NCBI GenBank assembly: GCA_021234155.1
Contig: JAJEKV010000006.1
Location: 10,077,003-10,141,002, forward strand
DNA from: Isoetes taiwanensis
Taxonomy: Eukaryota; Streptophyta; Lycopodiopsida; Isoetales; Isoetaceae
Reading direction: 5' to 3'
Length of the DNA stretch: 64,000 bases
A model generated the notes under the pieces. That model saw only the letters and a program-made list of their open reading frames with translations, was not told the origin of the DNA and made no database searches. Made by a program: the position numbers and the translations under genes. The first letter of the stretch is position 1. Every line of letters starts with the position of its first letter. Positions 54,989 to 64,000 of this stretch are shown here, piece by piece.

Positions 54989-57630
54989 GTGGGTCTGCAT
55001 TCCGGCAAGTTTCTTGAATCCTCTTCACTCCACGAACCCTAAAGTCGACCCCTAAAGTTGAATGCCTCGTTGCTTGCATGGCTCTCATAAAATTAAATTA
55101 ATTAAGTTTTTAAAGAACAAAAACATGCAAGGCAAAGCCATTGCAAAACTATAAATAAAATGCCATTCAAACATGAGAATCCAGTGTGCACTCTAGATAT
55201 ACTGATTAGTATGCCTCGTGCAATACGCCCATGAAATCATATAAAAACCATGCCAAAAAACGTATAAAATCACAAAAGAAACCCCCTGTTATAATGCTAG
55301 ATATTCCAAATGCACTGTCTTTGAGCAAGTTGGATTAACTCCAAAGCCAGGACTCGGTATCTTATTTTGTTCTCCCGTGCATCTACAAGACTGTGGTCAC
55401 AACACTTAAAAGAGAATATAACTTGTTCCACGTGCTCCCCAAAAGTCTTCATAATCAGCCAGTGTCTTCCACTCATTTGTCTCCACATCAAGAGCATCAT
55501 GAGACTGCAGTGCCCACCCGACTCGGTGGTGTTTGGTTCGTTTAGTTGGCTGCCCACCCGACTTGGTGGCTCTGTCGGTTAGTTTGGCTACCCAACCGAC
55601 TTGGTGGTGTTTGGCTCCCCACACGACTTGGTGGTGGTTGGCTGCCCATACGACTTGATGGTGGTTGGCTACCCATCCAACTTGGTCGGGTCTTTGGCCC
55701 GCCGTTGTTGGCTTCCCATCCGACTTGGTTGTGTTTGGCTCATGTCAAATATTCTGCCGTATGAAAAACCGAGACTTAGTATCATGGAATGCCATGGTAA
55801 TGTCGTATTCACAACATGGTCTGCAAAAAGAGGCGTTCTGGTGCTTTCACGCACTACAGACTGAAGGCCAGACTGAAGGCTTAGAGTATACTGATGAAAG
55901 TAAATCAGGTTGTGAACTTTAATGACATTAAAATTGCCATCTAGTAAACATTAACATCCACTAAAAATGGCATTAACATTGAAATGGCCTTGTATGGATT
56001 TGAAGAAGCTCCAAGTATGAAGCATGCACAAATAAAGTCCACTATCCTCGTTATATCACATCATGATCATGTGAATATCACAAACAATATGATTGAAATC
56101 ATGAAGATAAGGAGAATATTGTGGCATCATGTCCCTTGCAATAGAACATGGAAAGGACCTAGAGATAACGAGAAGATAACCCTGCAAGGTAATAAATAGC
56201 GGCGATCCAAGAACGCAGCTTGTGAGTCCAGCAACAAAAGAGAGATATGAAGGAATATCACTTGTTGAAAGAAGTTGCACCAGAGCAAGATGGAGCATCA
56301 TCCTTATCATTGAAGTTGTCTTAAAATATTTTAAAAGAGATGTTTGAAATACTAATCTTCCAACTCTAACCAGGTCCGCTTCATCTGGCAATATAAGCAA
56401 CCAATAGAATCTACAAAATGCAAGCATTTGAAGAAAGTTTAAACCAAGCAACATCAAGAGTTTACGCAAATCTGTCTCAGCGATATCCATTTGGTCCTAT
56501 CTTTTAACTTAAGCACAGCCAGAACACCAATCACAACAAGCCAAGAAAGGCCATATATCTGCATGGACAAATACCCATTTTGATTCAGTCTTGCATCTGT
56601 ATGCACCAGACCATCCTTCCCGGTGATTCCCAAAAAGAAAAGTCTTATCTATTGCTATTCTGTTTATGGAGAAGCCCAAGAGTTCCTACTCCAAGGGTCG
56701 AAACCCTGACTAGTAGCTCCAAATTCAAAAAAAATACCTTGTTGCTTTGTATGGAAGGGGCATGGTATCAAAGCTTCTTAAAACAACATGTGTCTGGCTC
56801 CAAGCTTTGAAATGATCAGAGCCAATCCTGCTGCTTGCATCGAAGTCCTGCTACTATATTGAAGGAGGTCCAAGCAATCGGCAGAGCAGAGAATAAAAAC
56901 CCTAAAACACATGAGCTCGATATGTACACCTTAACATTGGATTTTTTTTAGGAAAAAATACATGAGGGAAATAGGCCATGAAATAGGGTGTTTATTCTGA
57001 GCCCTTGATTGAGGACTCGAGGACTCAATCTTGACCATTAAAAGAAATGCATGGCACAAGCATCATGCAAACATGGGTCTATACCATTGAGAACATGAAA
57101 TTAGAAGATGAAAATACAATGCGCACTCTAGATGTACGTAGTACACCCCCTGAAATATGGCCCACCAAATCATATAAAAACCATAGAAAAAATGTACAAA
57201 AGTACAAAAGAAACCCCCTGTTATTGTGCTATATATTTCAATTCAACATAATCATCGTATAACATTGCAACAGATAATATGCTATTGCAACATAATTATA
57301 CTGCAAAGTGTTGTTGCGTTGTACTAGAGAGTCCATGTTTGAAGAGATTCCAATGTCTTTGCCAAGCATTTGGAAGATGGAAACTACATTTCTTATTTGT
57401 AACTAGAAATTAATTACCGATGCTTTTGATGATATTGATATAGGGAACTTTATTACAAATCACAAAGGCACAAAACATGTAAGTTCTGTAAAAAGTAATC
57501 AAACGTGCTTTTGACTAGTTCCTTTTATTTGAGATTCTCATCCCCCATCAATAGCGCATGTCATATGACCTAAAATTTGGACCACATCTAACTTTATGTT
57601 ACATCAATGTTCATTTGAACCTAATTTCAG
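54989..57630. other. repeat-rich spacer
   Basis: No gene. A direct repeat pair of about 135 bases lies at 55178-55317 and 57105-57245, sharing CACTCTAGAT, AAATCATATAAAAACCAT and AAAAGAAACCCCCTGTTAT. A minisatellite at 55.5 kb is listed separately. Frames at 55984-56490 and 56580-56810 have no recognisable domain. Confidence 0.45.
55504..55745. repeat. minisatellite with CCCACCCGACTTGGTGG unit
   Basis: Seven to eight degenerate units of about 30-36 bases, each built on GGCTNCCCAYCCGACTTGGT with GGTTGGCT or TTTGGCT between. All open frames here on both strands are repeat products. Confidence 0.8.
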
Positions 57631-57756
57631 GCTATCAGCTCGGCATCTGCGTCTCCACACATTGGCCAAGCTTCCAGCCCAGAATCAGAGCCGGCTATCA
57701 GCTTGGCATCTGCGTCTCTACACATTGGCCGAGCGGTAATCAGAGCCATGTCTTTA
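57631..57756. repeat. 63-base tandem duplication
   Basis: GCTATCAGCTCGGCATCTGC at 57631 recurs with one change at 57694. The units share GCGTCTCYACACATTGGCC and AATCAGAGCC. Confidence 0.8.
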
Positions 57757-57813
57757 ACTGATAGACCTTTTGATCCAAGTGATCATGGCTGCCCATTCTA
57801 AACTCGTAGACCA

Positions 57814-58035
57814 GAACTGACTGGATTTAGTTTTGTATGGTGATAAATCAGACTAGTGGTAATCTGGGCAATAGATATGTTTTTATTGTTTTTAAGGTTG
57901 ACCTACAATGAGGTTTGAATTTGAGAACTGACTGGATTTAGTTTTGTATGGTGATAAATCAGACTGGTGGTAATCTAGGCAATAGATATGTTTTTATTGT
58001 TTTTAAGGTTGACCTACAATGAGGTTTGAATTTGT
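57814..58035. repeat. 111-base tandem duplication
   Basis: GAACTGACTGGATTTAGTTT starts at 57814 and 57925. The two 111-base copies differ at only a few positions, so the duplication is recent. A weak third piece may follow at about 58,090. Confidence 0.85.
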
Positions 58036-58382
58036 GAACTTGTTGATGGGAACTTAAGGCCTTATTGAATGGTTACTGTTTTTAGAATCTCAAGGCCACA
58101 ATGAGGTTGAAACCCAACCTTGATGATGGTAAGTAAGATCTTTATCATGATTGCCTTAAAAGATAAAACCTTAATACAAAAGCTTCAAGTTGGACATGTA
58201 TAAGAAGGACGATTGACTTTCATCTAACATTTATTTCTATCCTAAAAATACCTGGCTTTTCATCTAACATATACTCCTATCTTAAAAATACTTGGCTTAT
58301 TTGGAGAAGTTAAAGAAAACGTTCCACTAGGTGCAAAGATTGCCATCGTTGAATTCAAATTTATTGTTACTTTTGTTTATAT

Positions 58383-61300
58383 TTAATCCCAAATAAGTAC
58401 AACTGCTATAACACCAACACCTAATATGGCTGCTACAAACTTCATAAATGGGTTTTGAAATCTATTAGGAGTTTCACATCCAAATCCTTTTCCTAAAAGA
58501 TGATTGATGGCGACATATATAAAAACACCAGAAGCAATTCCCATTGTTATAGCCTCTATCCAAGTTGCAGCATTTCCTTGCGTTGTTGCATTGATTATAA
58601 TTCCAATTGCAATCCCAATTGGTGTAGAAATAGCAAAAGCAAAAGCATATGCTACACATGAAGTTAGTGGTCTAGTTGGAAAAATACGAAGCAATGCTAT
58701 GCCCATTGCAATTGCTGCAAAAAGCTTATGCAATGAAATAGTCCACATGTTCCTCCAAGCATCATATTTTGTAGCTACATTAATCCAAAAAATCAAACAA
58801 TGAGAATAGCATTTTAATGAGCTCAATTTCTCCTACAGTTGGCAACCTCCATTCAATTCAATTTAGAATTTATTTTTATACAAATATGATCATTTAGTGA
58901 TACTAATTATCTCATCTTCAACCATATTTCAACTTTGTTTTGGCCCTTTATCTTTCGTTTTAGTTACCATTAGTCAATAGATTTGATAAATGGCTATAGA
59001 TGCTTCTCCTTGATTTCAACAAGGGAGAAATGACCACAGAGAGAAAAAGGAAAAGGAGATAAAGAAGAATCTATTCGCGAAGCATTCCTTCAATTTAGTT
59101 CCTTCTCAATTTTTCAACTCTCCTTTGCCTTAAAATTTTACTGCGGCTAGAACATACAAACTTAAAACATTTTGCTCCATTATTGCAAAAACTACAAGAT
59201 TTCTTGAATTTTCAATCGCAATCCCTTTGTGCAGCTTGCTAGATTGCCTTTCCAACCATGCATGCTACTTCATTAAATTGTGTCTGGTCTCAGTAGGAGC
59301 ATCCACATTCTAATCTTTCTCAATAATAACTCCTCAAGCTACCATTTTTTTCTTTTCCAAGATTCTTTGTCTGCTCTATAAGAAATATCTAGAGTAAATG
59401 GAACCCAATAAACTGTATAACTATGGTTGTAATGATTGGTTGACTTCCTTCATTTGCCTATCAAGTATGATAAAGCTTTTGTTTTATTGATTGGGCCCAT
59501 AAATCTTTTGGTTCAATCCATTTTAATTTGTCTATTATGCATTATAATTCTCTTTTTTATTGTTTATGTCTCTTTATTTTTATAAAACGTAAAGAAACAC
59601 TTGCCTGAGATACCAATAGCAATGCCTTCAAAGACGGAGTGAAAACAAAGTGCCAAAATGAGAAGAAGACTATCTCCAAAGGATGTCTTTCTTAGTAATA
59701 GACTTGTGTTAATGAAGCCCTTGTCATCTGCATTAGGTATTTCTGTACACTGCAATATAGACATAGCCATACACACAACAAAAATCCAGATTTAATATAT
59801 AGAAGCTGAGTGCGCTAAAGAATAGTTAATTTCATTTATACGTCTAAAATGATTGATATTCAACTGCATCTTATAATCAAGTGGTCTGTAATGATGAAAG
59901 AAGTTTGATTTTCCTTTTGTTCTTTGCGACCCCTACCTTACAGCTCGTCCATTCCTCAACTCCACATTCTCTCGGTCTATACTCATATGCAAAGACACTC
60001 ATTTTTCATTCCTTCATGATCTAGCTAGTTATATGACCTAAACAATGAATATTTTGAATGTAAGATAAGTTCATGTTCTCATCACACATGGAAAATTTCA
60101 TTTCTCCCTATAATAAAACATGAAATATTGCCTTATTTGTATTGAAAAGCTTTATGTTTCTAAGTAAGAGCATGCAGTGCAAATGACAAGTAATCAATCT
60201 GCACCACAAATTGACGTATTACTTGGAGTTAACGGGCAGTAAATGTGAGCATTCTCTAACCAATACTTCCAAAGTGTCCATCGCAGTGGTGGCCTAGTGG
60301 TAAGGCCTTGGATTGGGGTGATCCCCACCAGGGTTCAAAACACACTGGCTATTATCGGGTGGGAGACGTGGGCGGGAGCAAGTCCCGCCAACCATGCCTT
60401 CAAACCAAAAAAAGAAAAAAGAAAAAAAAAACCCTTCCAAAGTGATCTAGTGATTGGAAATTAGTTGATCGGTTGGTTGGTGAACGGAAGAATGATGCAT
60501 AACACCTCAGCAAGTTCTTCTTTCGAGCAATTTTATAGAAAGGGATAATAAGGACATAATGTATAATTGCAAATCTCACCACAAGTACTAAAAGACCACA
60601 ACAGATCAGCCATTGAAAGATCAGCCATTGAAGGTGTGTCCATTATAGCGTCAACCTTCATTTAATAAATGTGTAGGGCATGCGAAGATGACAAAGCTAA
60701 CTTCTAAGAAAATTATCCTTGTATATGTTCCTCCTCCTTTGCTTTACTACACTGTCTTCTAGAGTCCAATGAAAACAAATATGATTCCTAAAGGGCTTAT
60801 ATGTCTTTAAAATTGCCTACTTTAGCCTAATTAAATGAAACCTAAGAGAAAGAGCTAGAATGGCAATATTTCTGTTAGATTGGTGATAAAGATTTGCATA
60901 GTCATGAATGTGCTATTTGTTTTTGTTCTCTATACAGACAAGTACATGTTTGGATAAATTGTAAATAATAAATGAGGAAAGATTATGTACCTCACATTGA
61001 GCCTCATCTGCAGCCTCTGTCTCAATGGATTTAGTTGGTTCACCTATTTGCAATACTTTGTTAGCGTGGTGCATCAAAAAAGTGTTTAAAATAGAAGAAG
61101 AAAATGTCTTGCATAATGCATGTTTATTGTATTTCAACTTGCTAAAACCTCAATGTAATTGAAGCCATAATATCTCCATAAGCAGTCTAAACTTTGACCA
61201 CCATTTCATTCTAGATAGGTTGAAATGCAAAGAGACAAGTAAAAAATATGTTTACATCTCTAGCTTGATTATATATGAGTTTTAGGCTTCTCTCTAAGGG

Positions 61301-62569
61301 TTGTAATTTAAGTAATCTATGCAGTAGATTTCTTATACTATTTAAGATTTTTTCATACTATTTAAGATTTTTTCCAGGTATTTTTTATCATGTACTGCTC
61401 TGTACTACACTATATTGTAGGCCATGCAGTATTCTATTGTAGGCTATTTAATAACAAATGTACTATTTGTAGGCCATATAGTATTCTATTCTAGCCACTA
61501 GTGTAGGCCAATGTGGTCTCCATGTGATAGAATTCAAATTCGTCCATTGGAAGAGAGGGTTCAGGATATATGATATCTCTAAACAATTATAGACACACAC
61601 GTAACTCAAATATCAGCTGGGCTAGTTATATGACCCAAATATCAGCTAGGCTATATGCAGGTGACATGCATTCTTTGGTGTATAAGCCGGGGAGTCATAA
61701 GCAGAAGCATAAGGCAATTGATAGAGGGCTAATATAAGAAGTAGAGTGTAAGAAACGAAGAAATAGAATGCACTGAATTGAATTGAATTGAAATCCGGCT
61801 GAAGCAACCGGCTTCCTCTGTTTATTCTGGGGTGAAGAATGGGACAAGAAAGACCTTGCCAGAACCGCTAAACAGACTCATGCAATAAAATCTAGGAAAA
61901 AAAAGAAAACATGCCAAGAGCAATTGAACACCAGAGCCTGGGATTGAATCCATAGAATCCACAGCCGGGTTAGCAGCTGCATCCAGGCGCCTTCGCTAGA
62001 AGAAATCAAGTCTCCAGAAGCAAAACAGGGAGGGCTTTGATGCCTTGTAAAACTCAGGAAAATTTACAGTAATCTTAATGTTCTATAGAATAGAATAGAT
62101 TTGAATTGAAAAGAGTAATACCTTTGCCAAGAGCAGGGGCGGAAGAGTCTGGCGCATGACGATTGTAGACTGAGGCAATTACCACATCTGCCAAGTACGT
62201 CAACAAATATCCAAAAGCACAGAGCATAAATGCAAAGGGATAAGTCTTGGAAGTAAGCTCCTGGAAACTGCTATTAGAATCGCCAAGAAAATGCAAAAGA
62301 GCGGTGCAGAGGAAAACACCGCCGGCAAAGTGGGTGCCGAGGATGAGGAAACCATCGCTCCACTTAAAAAAGTACGGAGAGATTCCGGCGGCAAAGGTAG
62401 AGAAAAAAGTGATGATCAGGCACAGAATTTTGACGACGACGAGGGATTTGGCTCGAAGGTCGACGTGATCTGGGCTGCCGGAATGTGAAGATCCGCCATG
62501 GCCGAGCGCCTGCGGCAGAAGCGCCGCTGCAGCATGTGCTGCTATGCAAAGCGCCAAATTTCCCCTCAT
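58383..62569 (-). CDS. ZIP-family zinc/iron transporter, four exons
   Basis: Exons on the minus strand are 62569-62122, 61043-60991, 59749-59605 and 58774-58383. They total 1,038 bases (345 residues, usual for the family) and all phases agree. The start at 62569 gives [20 protein letters not shown], a signal-peptide-like end. Hydrophobic helices follow: [57 protein letters not shown], then after a polar loop [56 protein letters not shown], a further helix ([20 protein letters not shown]) and a final one ([17 protein letters not shown]). His204 (HSVFEG, with Glu208) and His231 (HKLFA) are the family's metal-site residues. The loop between helices three and four has few His, unlike many plant ZIPs. 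Intron 3 has a GC donor (TCAG|GCAAGT). These proteins import divalent zinc or iron across the plasma membrane or an organelle membrane; the substrate cannot be told here. Confidence 0.9.
60277..60433 (+). mobile_element. tRNA-derived SINE in a ZIP intron
   Basis: A 157-base element is flanked by an 11-base duplication, CTTCCAAAGTG, at 60266-60276 and 60434-60444. It has a Pol III A-box-like TGGCCTAGTGGTAAGG, a B-box-like AGGGTTCAAAAC about 28 bases later, a body and an A-rich tail interrupted by G. Those are the parts of a tRNA-derived SINE. It sits in the intron between ZIP exons 2 and 3, on the opposite strand to the gene. Confidence 0.85.
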
Positions 62570-63195
62570 CTTTTTTTCCTTCGACAAATTGGGCGCCCTA
62601 TCTTTTATACCGCCTTTTTTTTCCCAGTCAACCCGTTGCACGTAACCTCGCCTGCTTCTCACGTATTCCCTGGCCCATTCCCTTTGTACTACAACCCTTG
62701 TACTACCCCAAGTCTCGTACAAAATATATCCACCTACATGCAACACAGGCTTCCAAATCCCCAACCGCTGCGTAAAAATACAATCTATCTATCTAACCAC
62801 GTAATTTTGCCCGTACGGCTCGTGCTCCACGGGATTTTGAATATAAATTCAAGATTATGTGCAGGATTCTAAAAGGACCCCACAATTTGTTTGCCCACAA
62901 ATAAAAATTCGAACTGGAAAATAAGGATTGTGACCGGAAATTTAGCAGACTAACTCTTAGTTTTTCGATGCCTCCTCTGCTATAATAATAGTGGTCTAGG
63001 GGTTGGTCTAGTGGTAAGGGTGGGGGTTTGGGGGGCAATGTCCAGGGTTCAAGTCTGTGGTAAACCAAAATTTTTTTGATGGGAGAGTAAATTTGGCGGA
63101 GACTTTGGCGCTTAAATTAGGCGGAACAGTAATAGGTCAGATTGTTGAACTGTAATAGGTCGAATTGCTGGATTAACCTGTCGGATTGTTGAACG
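62570..63195. promoter_or_regulatory. ZIP upstream region and a SINE-like segment
   Basis: The ZIP gene reads leftward, so its promoter should lie here. The minus-strand frame stays open upstream of the chosen start to 62764, but the residues are not family-like. At 62998-63060 the plus strand has GGTCTAGTGGTAAGGG and, about 27 bases on, CCAGGGTTCAAGTCTG, an A/B-box pair like that of the SINE at 60.3 kb. No target duplication was found. Confidence 0.45.
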
Positions 63196-63975
63196 ATGTC
63201 CCTGAAAAGGACATCCCGTAAGGGAACTGAACCGTTGGAGGAGGAAGATGACCTGATCCAGTTAGTCCGCAACCTCACAACTGAATTAAAGACAGCAAGA
63301 GAAGAGATAAAGCTTGTTACAAATGAATTGAAAGCTGCCAGAGAAGGGATACGAAATGTCCAGGGAGAGATTAAGACAGTGAAGGATGAATTACAGATGA
63401 TCAAAAGCAGCATAAAAGAGGTGCAATCAGGATTAGATGAAGTAAAGGAGACATTGGATGAAGATTCCTCTCAATCCGATTCTGAACCTGAAAACCATGA
63501 TCATATAATAGCACAGATCACCTCAAATTTAGAGAACAAGGTCACATCTCTGTTTGCACAAGGGCAGGAGAGGTTGTCGGAGCAAGAAGAAAGGACTGTA
63601 AGGGCGAAGAATATCATTGTTGCTGGTCTAAAAGAAGAAGAAGGTGAGAACATTAACGATACCGTTGATATGTTTTTTAAAGAATGCATGCATTTGGTAG
63701 ACCCAGGAGTCTTGTATTGTCGGAGACTTGGCAAAAAGATAGAGGGTAGAAATAGGCTAATTTTGCTAAAATTTGGATCAATTGAAGCACGAACAAGGGT
63801 GATGCAGCACAGAAATCATCTCAATTAAGGGCAGAAACTATGGTTAAATGATGATTTAACACTGCAGCAGCAAAAAGAACGGAGACAACTCTTAGATGAA
63901 GTTAGTAAACTGAAAGATGAGGGAAAAAATGCATATATTGTTAATAACAGATTGGTTGTACGCAATCGAGCATAG
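63196..63975 (+). pseudogene. LINE ORF1 with one in-frame stop
   Basis: The frame starts MSLKRTSRKGTEPLEEEDDL, then has a long coiled coil of heptads (TTELKTAREEIKLVTNELKA). An RRM-like core follows (RAKNIIVAGLKEEEGENIND, then CRRLGKKIEGRNRLILLKF) and the C-terminal domain (KLWLNDDLTLQQQKERRQLL, then GKNAYIVNNRLVVRN). This is the layout of L1-type ORF1 nucleic-acid chaperones. A TAA at 63826-63828 interrupts the frame between core and C-terminal domain, and the same frame continues to a TAG at 63975. Apart from this stop it is intact, so the copy is young. An ORF2 would lie to the right of the window. Confidence 0.8.
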
Positions 63976-64000
63976 GGAAACGATGCCTCCAGGCTTCTAA

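Noticed and set aside
58504-58803. 99-residue plus frame in the ZIP region
   Set aside because: Antisense shadow of ZIP exon 4.

Overview
The window is nuclear DNA of a land plant. It holds multi-exon genes with GT-AG introns of about 100 to 1,300 bases, a plant-type ZIP metal transporter, an R3H nucleic-acid-binding gene, a PLS-type PPR reading frame, Ty1/copia and LINE elements, a tRNA-derived SINE and MITEs. The PPR style and the heavy load of decayed transposons point to a seedless vascular plant, most likely a fern. That placement is inference; no marker gene settles it.

Layout: 0-2.2 kb is a decayed Ty3/gypsy RNase H region with a 402-base tandem duplication. 2.2-7.2 kb is intergenic, with a Tourist-like MITE and two inverted-repeat elements. 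7.9-13.07 kb is a 12-exon minus-strand gene for a protein with an SGF11/ataxin-7-like zinc finger. 13.4-14.1 kb has two adjacent fold-back structures and a relic of a GGAATCAC repeat array. 17.5-20.3 kb is a gag relic followed by a copia RT fragment split by a LINE-ORF1-like insertion. 21.27-23.24 kb is a non-autonomous Mutator-like element (MULE) with a 9-base target duplication and a captured phosphatase (DxDxT) exon. 23.88-26.02 kb is an R3H-domain gene on the minus strand. 27.2-38.6 kb is an 11.4-kb MULE with a 9-base target duplication. It carries a SWIM-type MULE transposase, a C2H2 zinc-finger gene, an inverted pair of paralogous genes of unknown function, two AT-rich minisatellites and several arrays of a roughly 37-base palindromic unit (GTGATTCC...GGAATCAC). 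38.6-41 kb is LINE debris with a 108-base inverted repeat. 41.5-49.44 kb is a broken second copy of the R3H locus, fused in frame to a 650-residue PPR frame and split by a copia element that has lost its 3' end. 50-58 kb is repeats and a decayed LINE RT. 58.4-62.6 kb is an intact four-exon ZIP transporter gene. The window closes with a LINE ORF1.

Three host genes look intact: the zinc-finger gene, the R3H gene and the ZIP gene. The strongest unusual system is the MULE family. Two members share terminal sequence, both have 9-base target duplications, and both have subterminal regions built from the same short palindromic repeat. The larger one has the repeat at the 5' side of each of its genes, so the arrays may serve both as transposase-binding termini and as shared promoters. 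All exon calls are by eye from splice sites, phase and family resemblance recalled from memory; nothing was searched or aligned by program.
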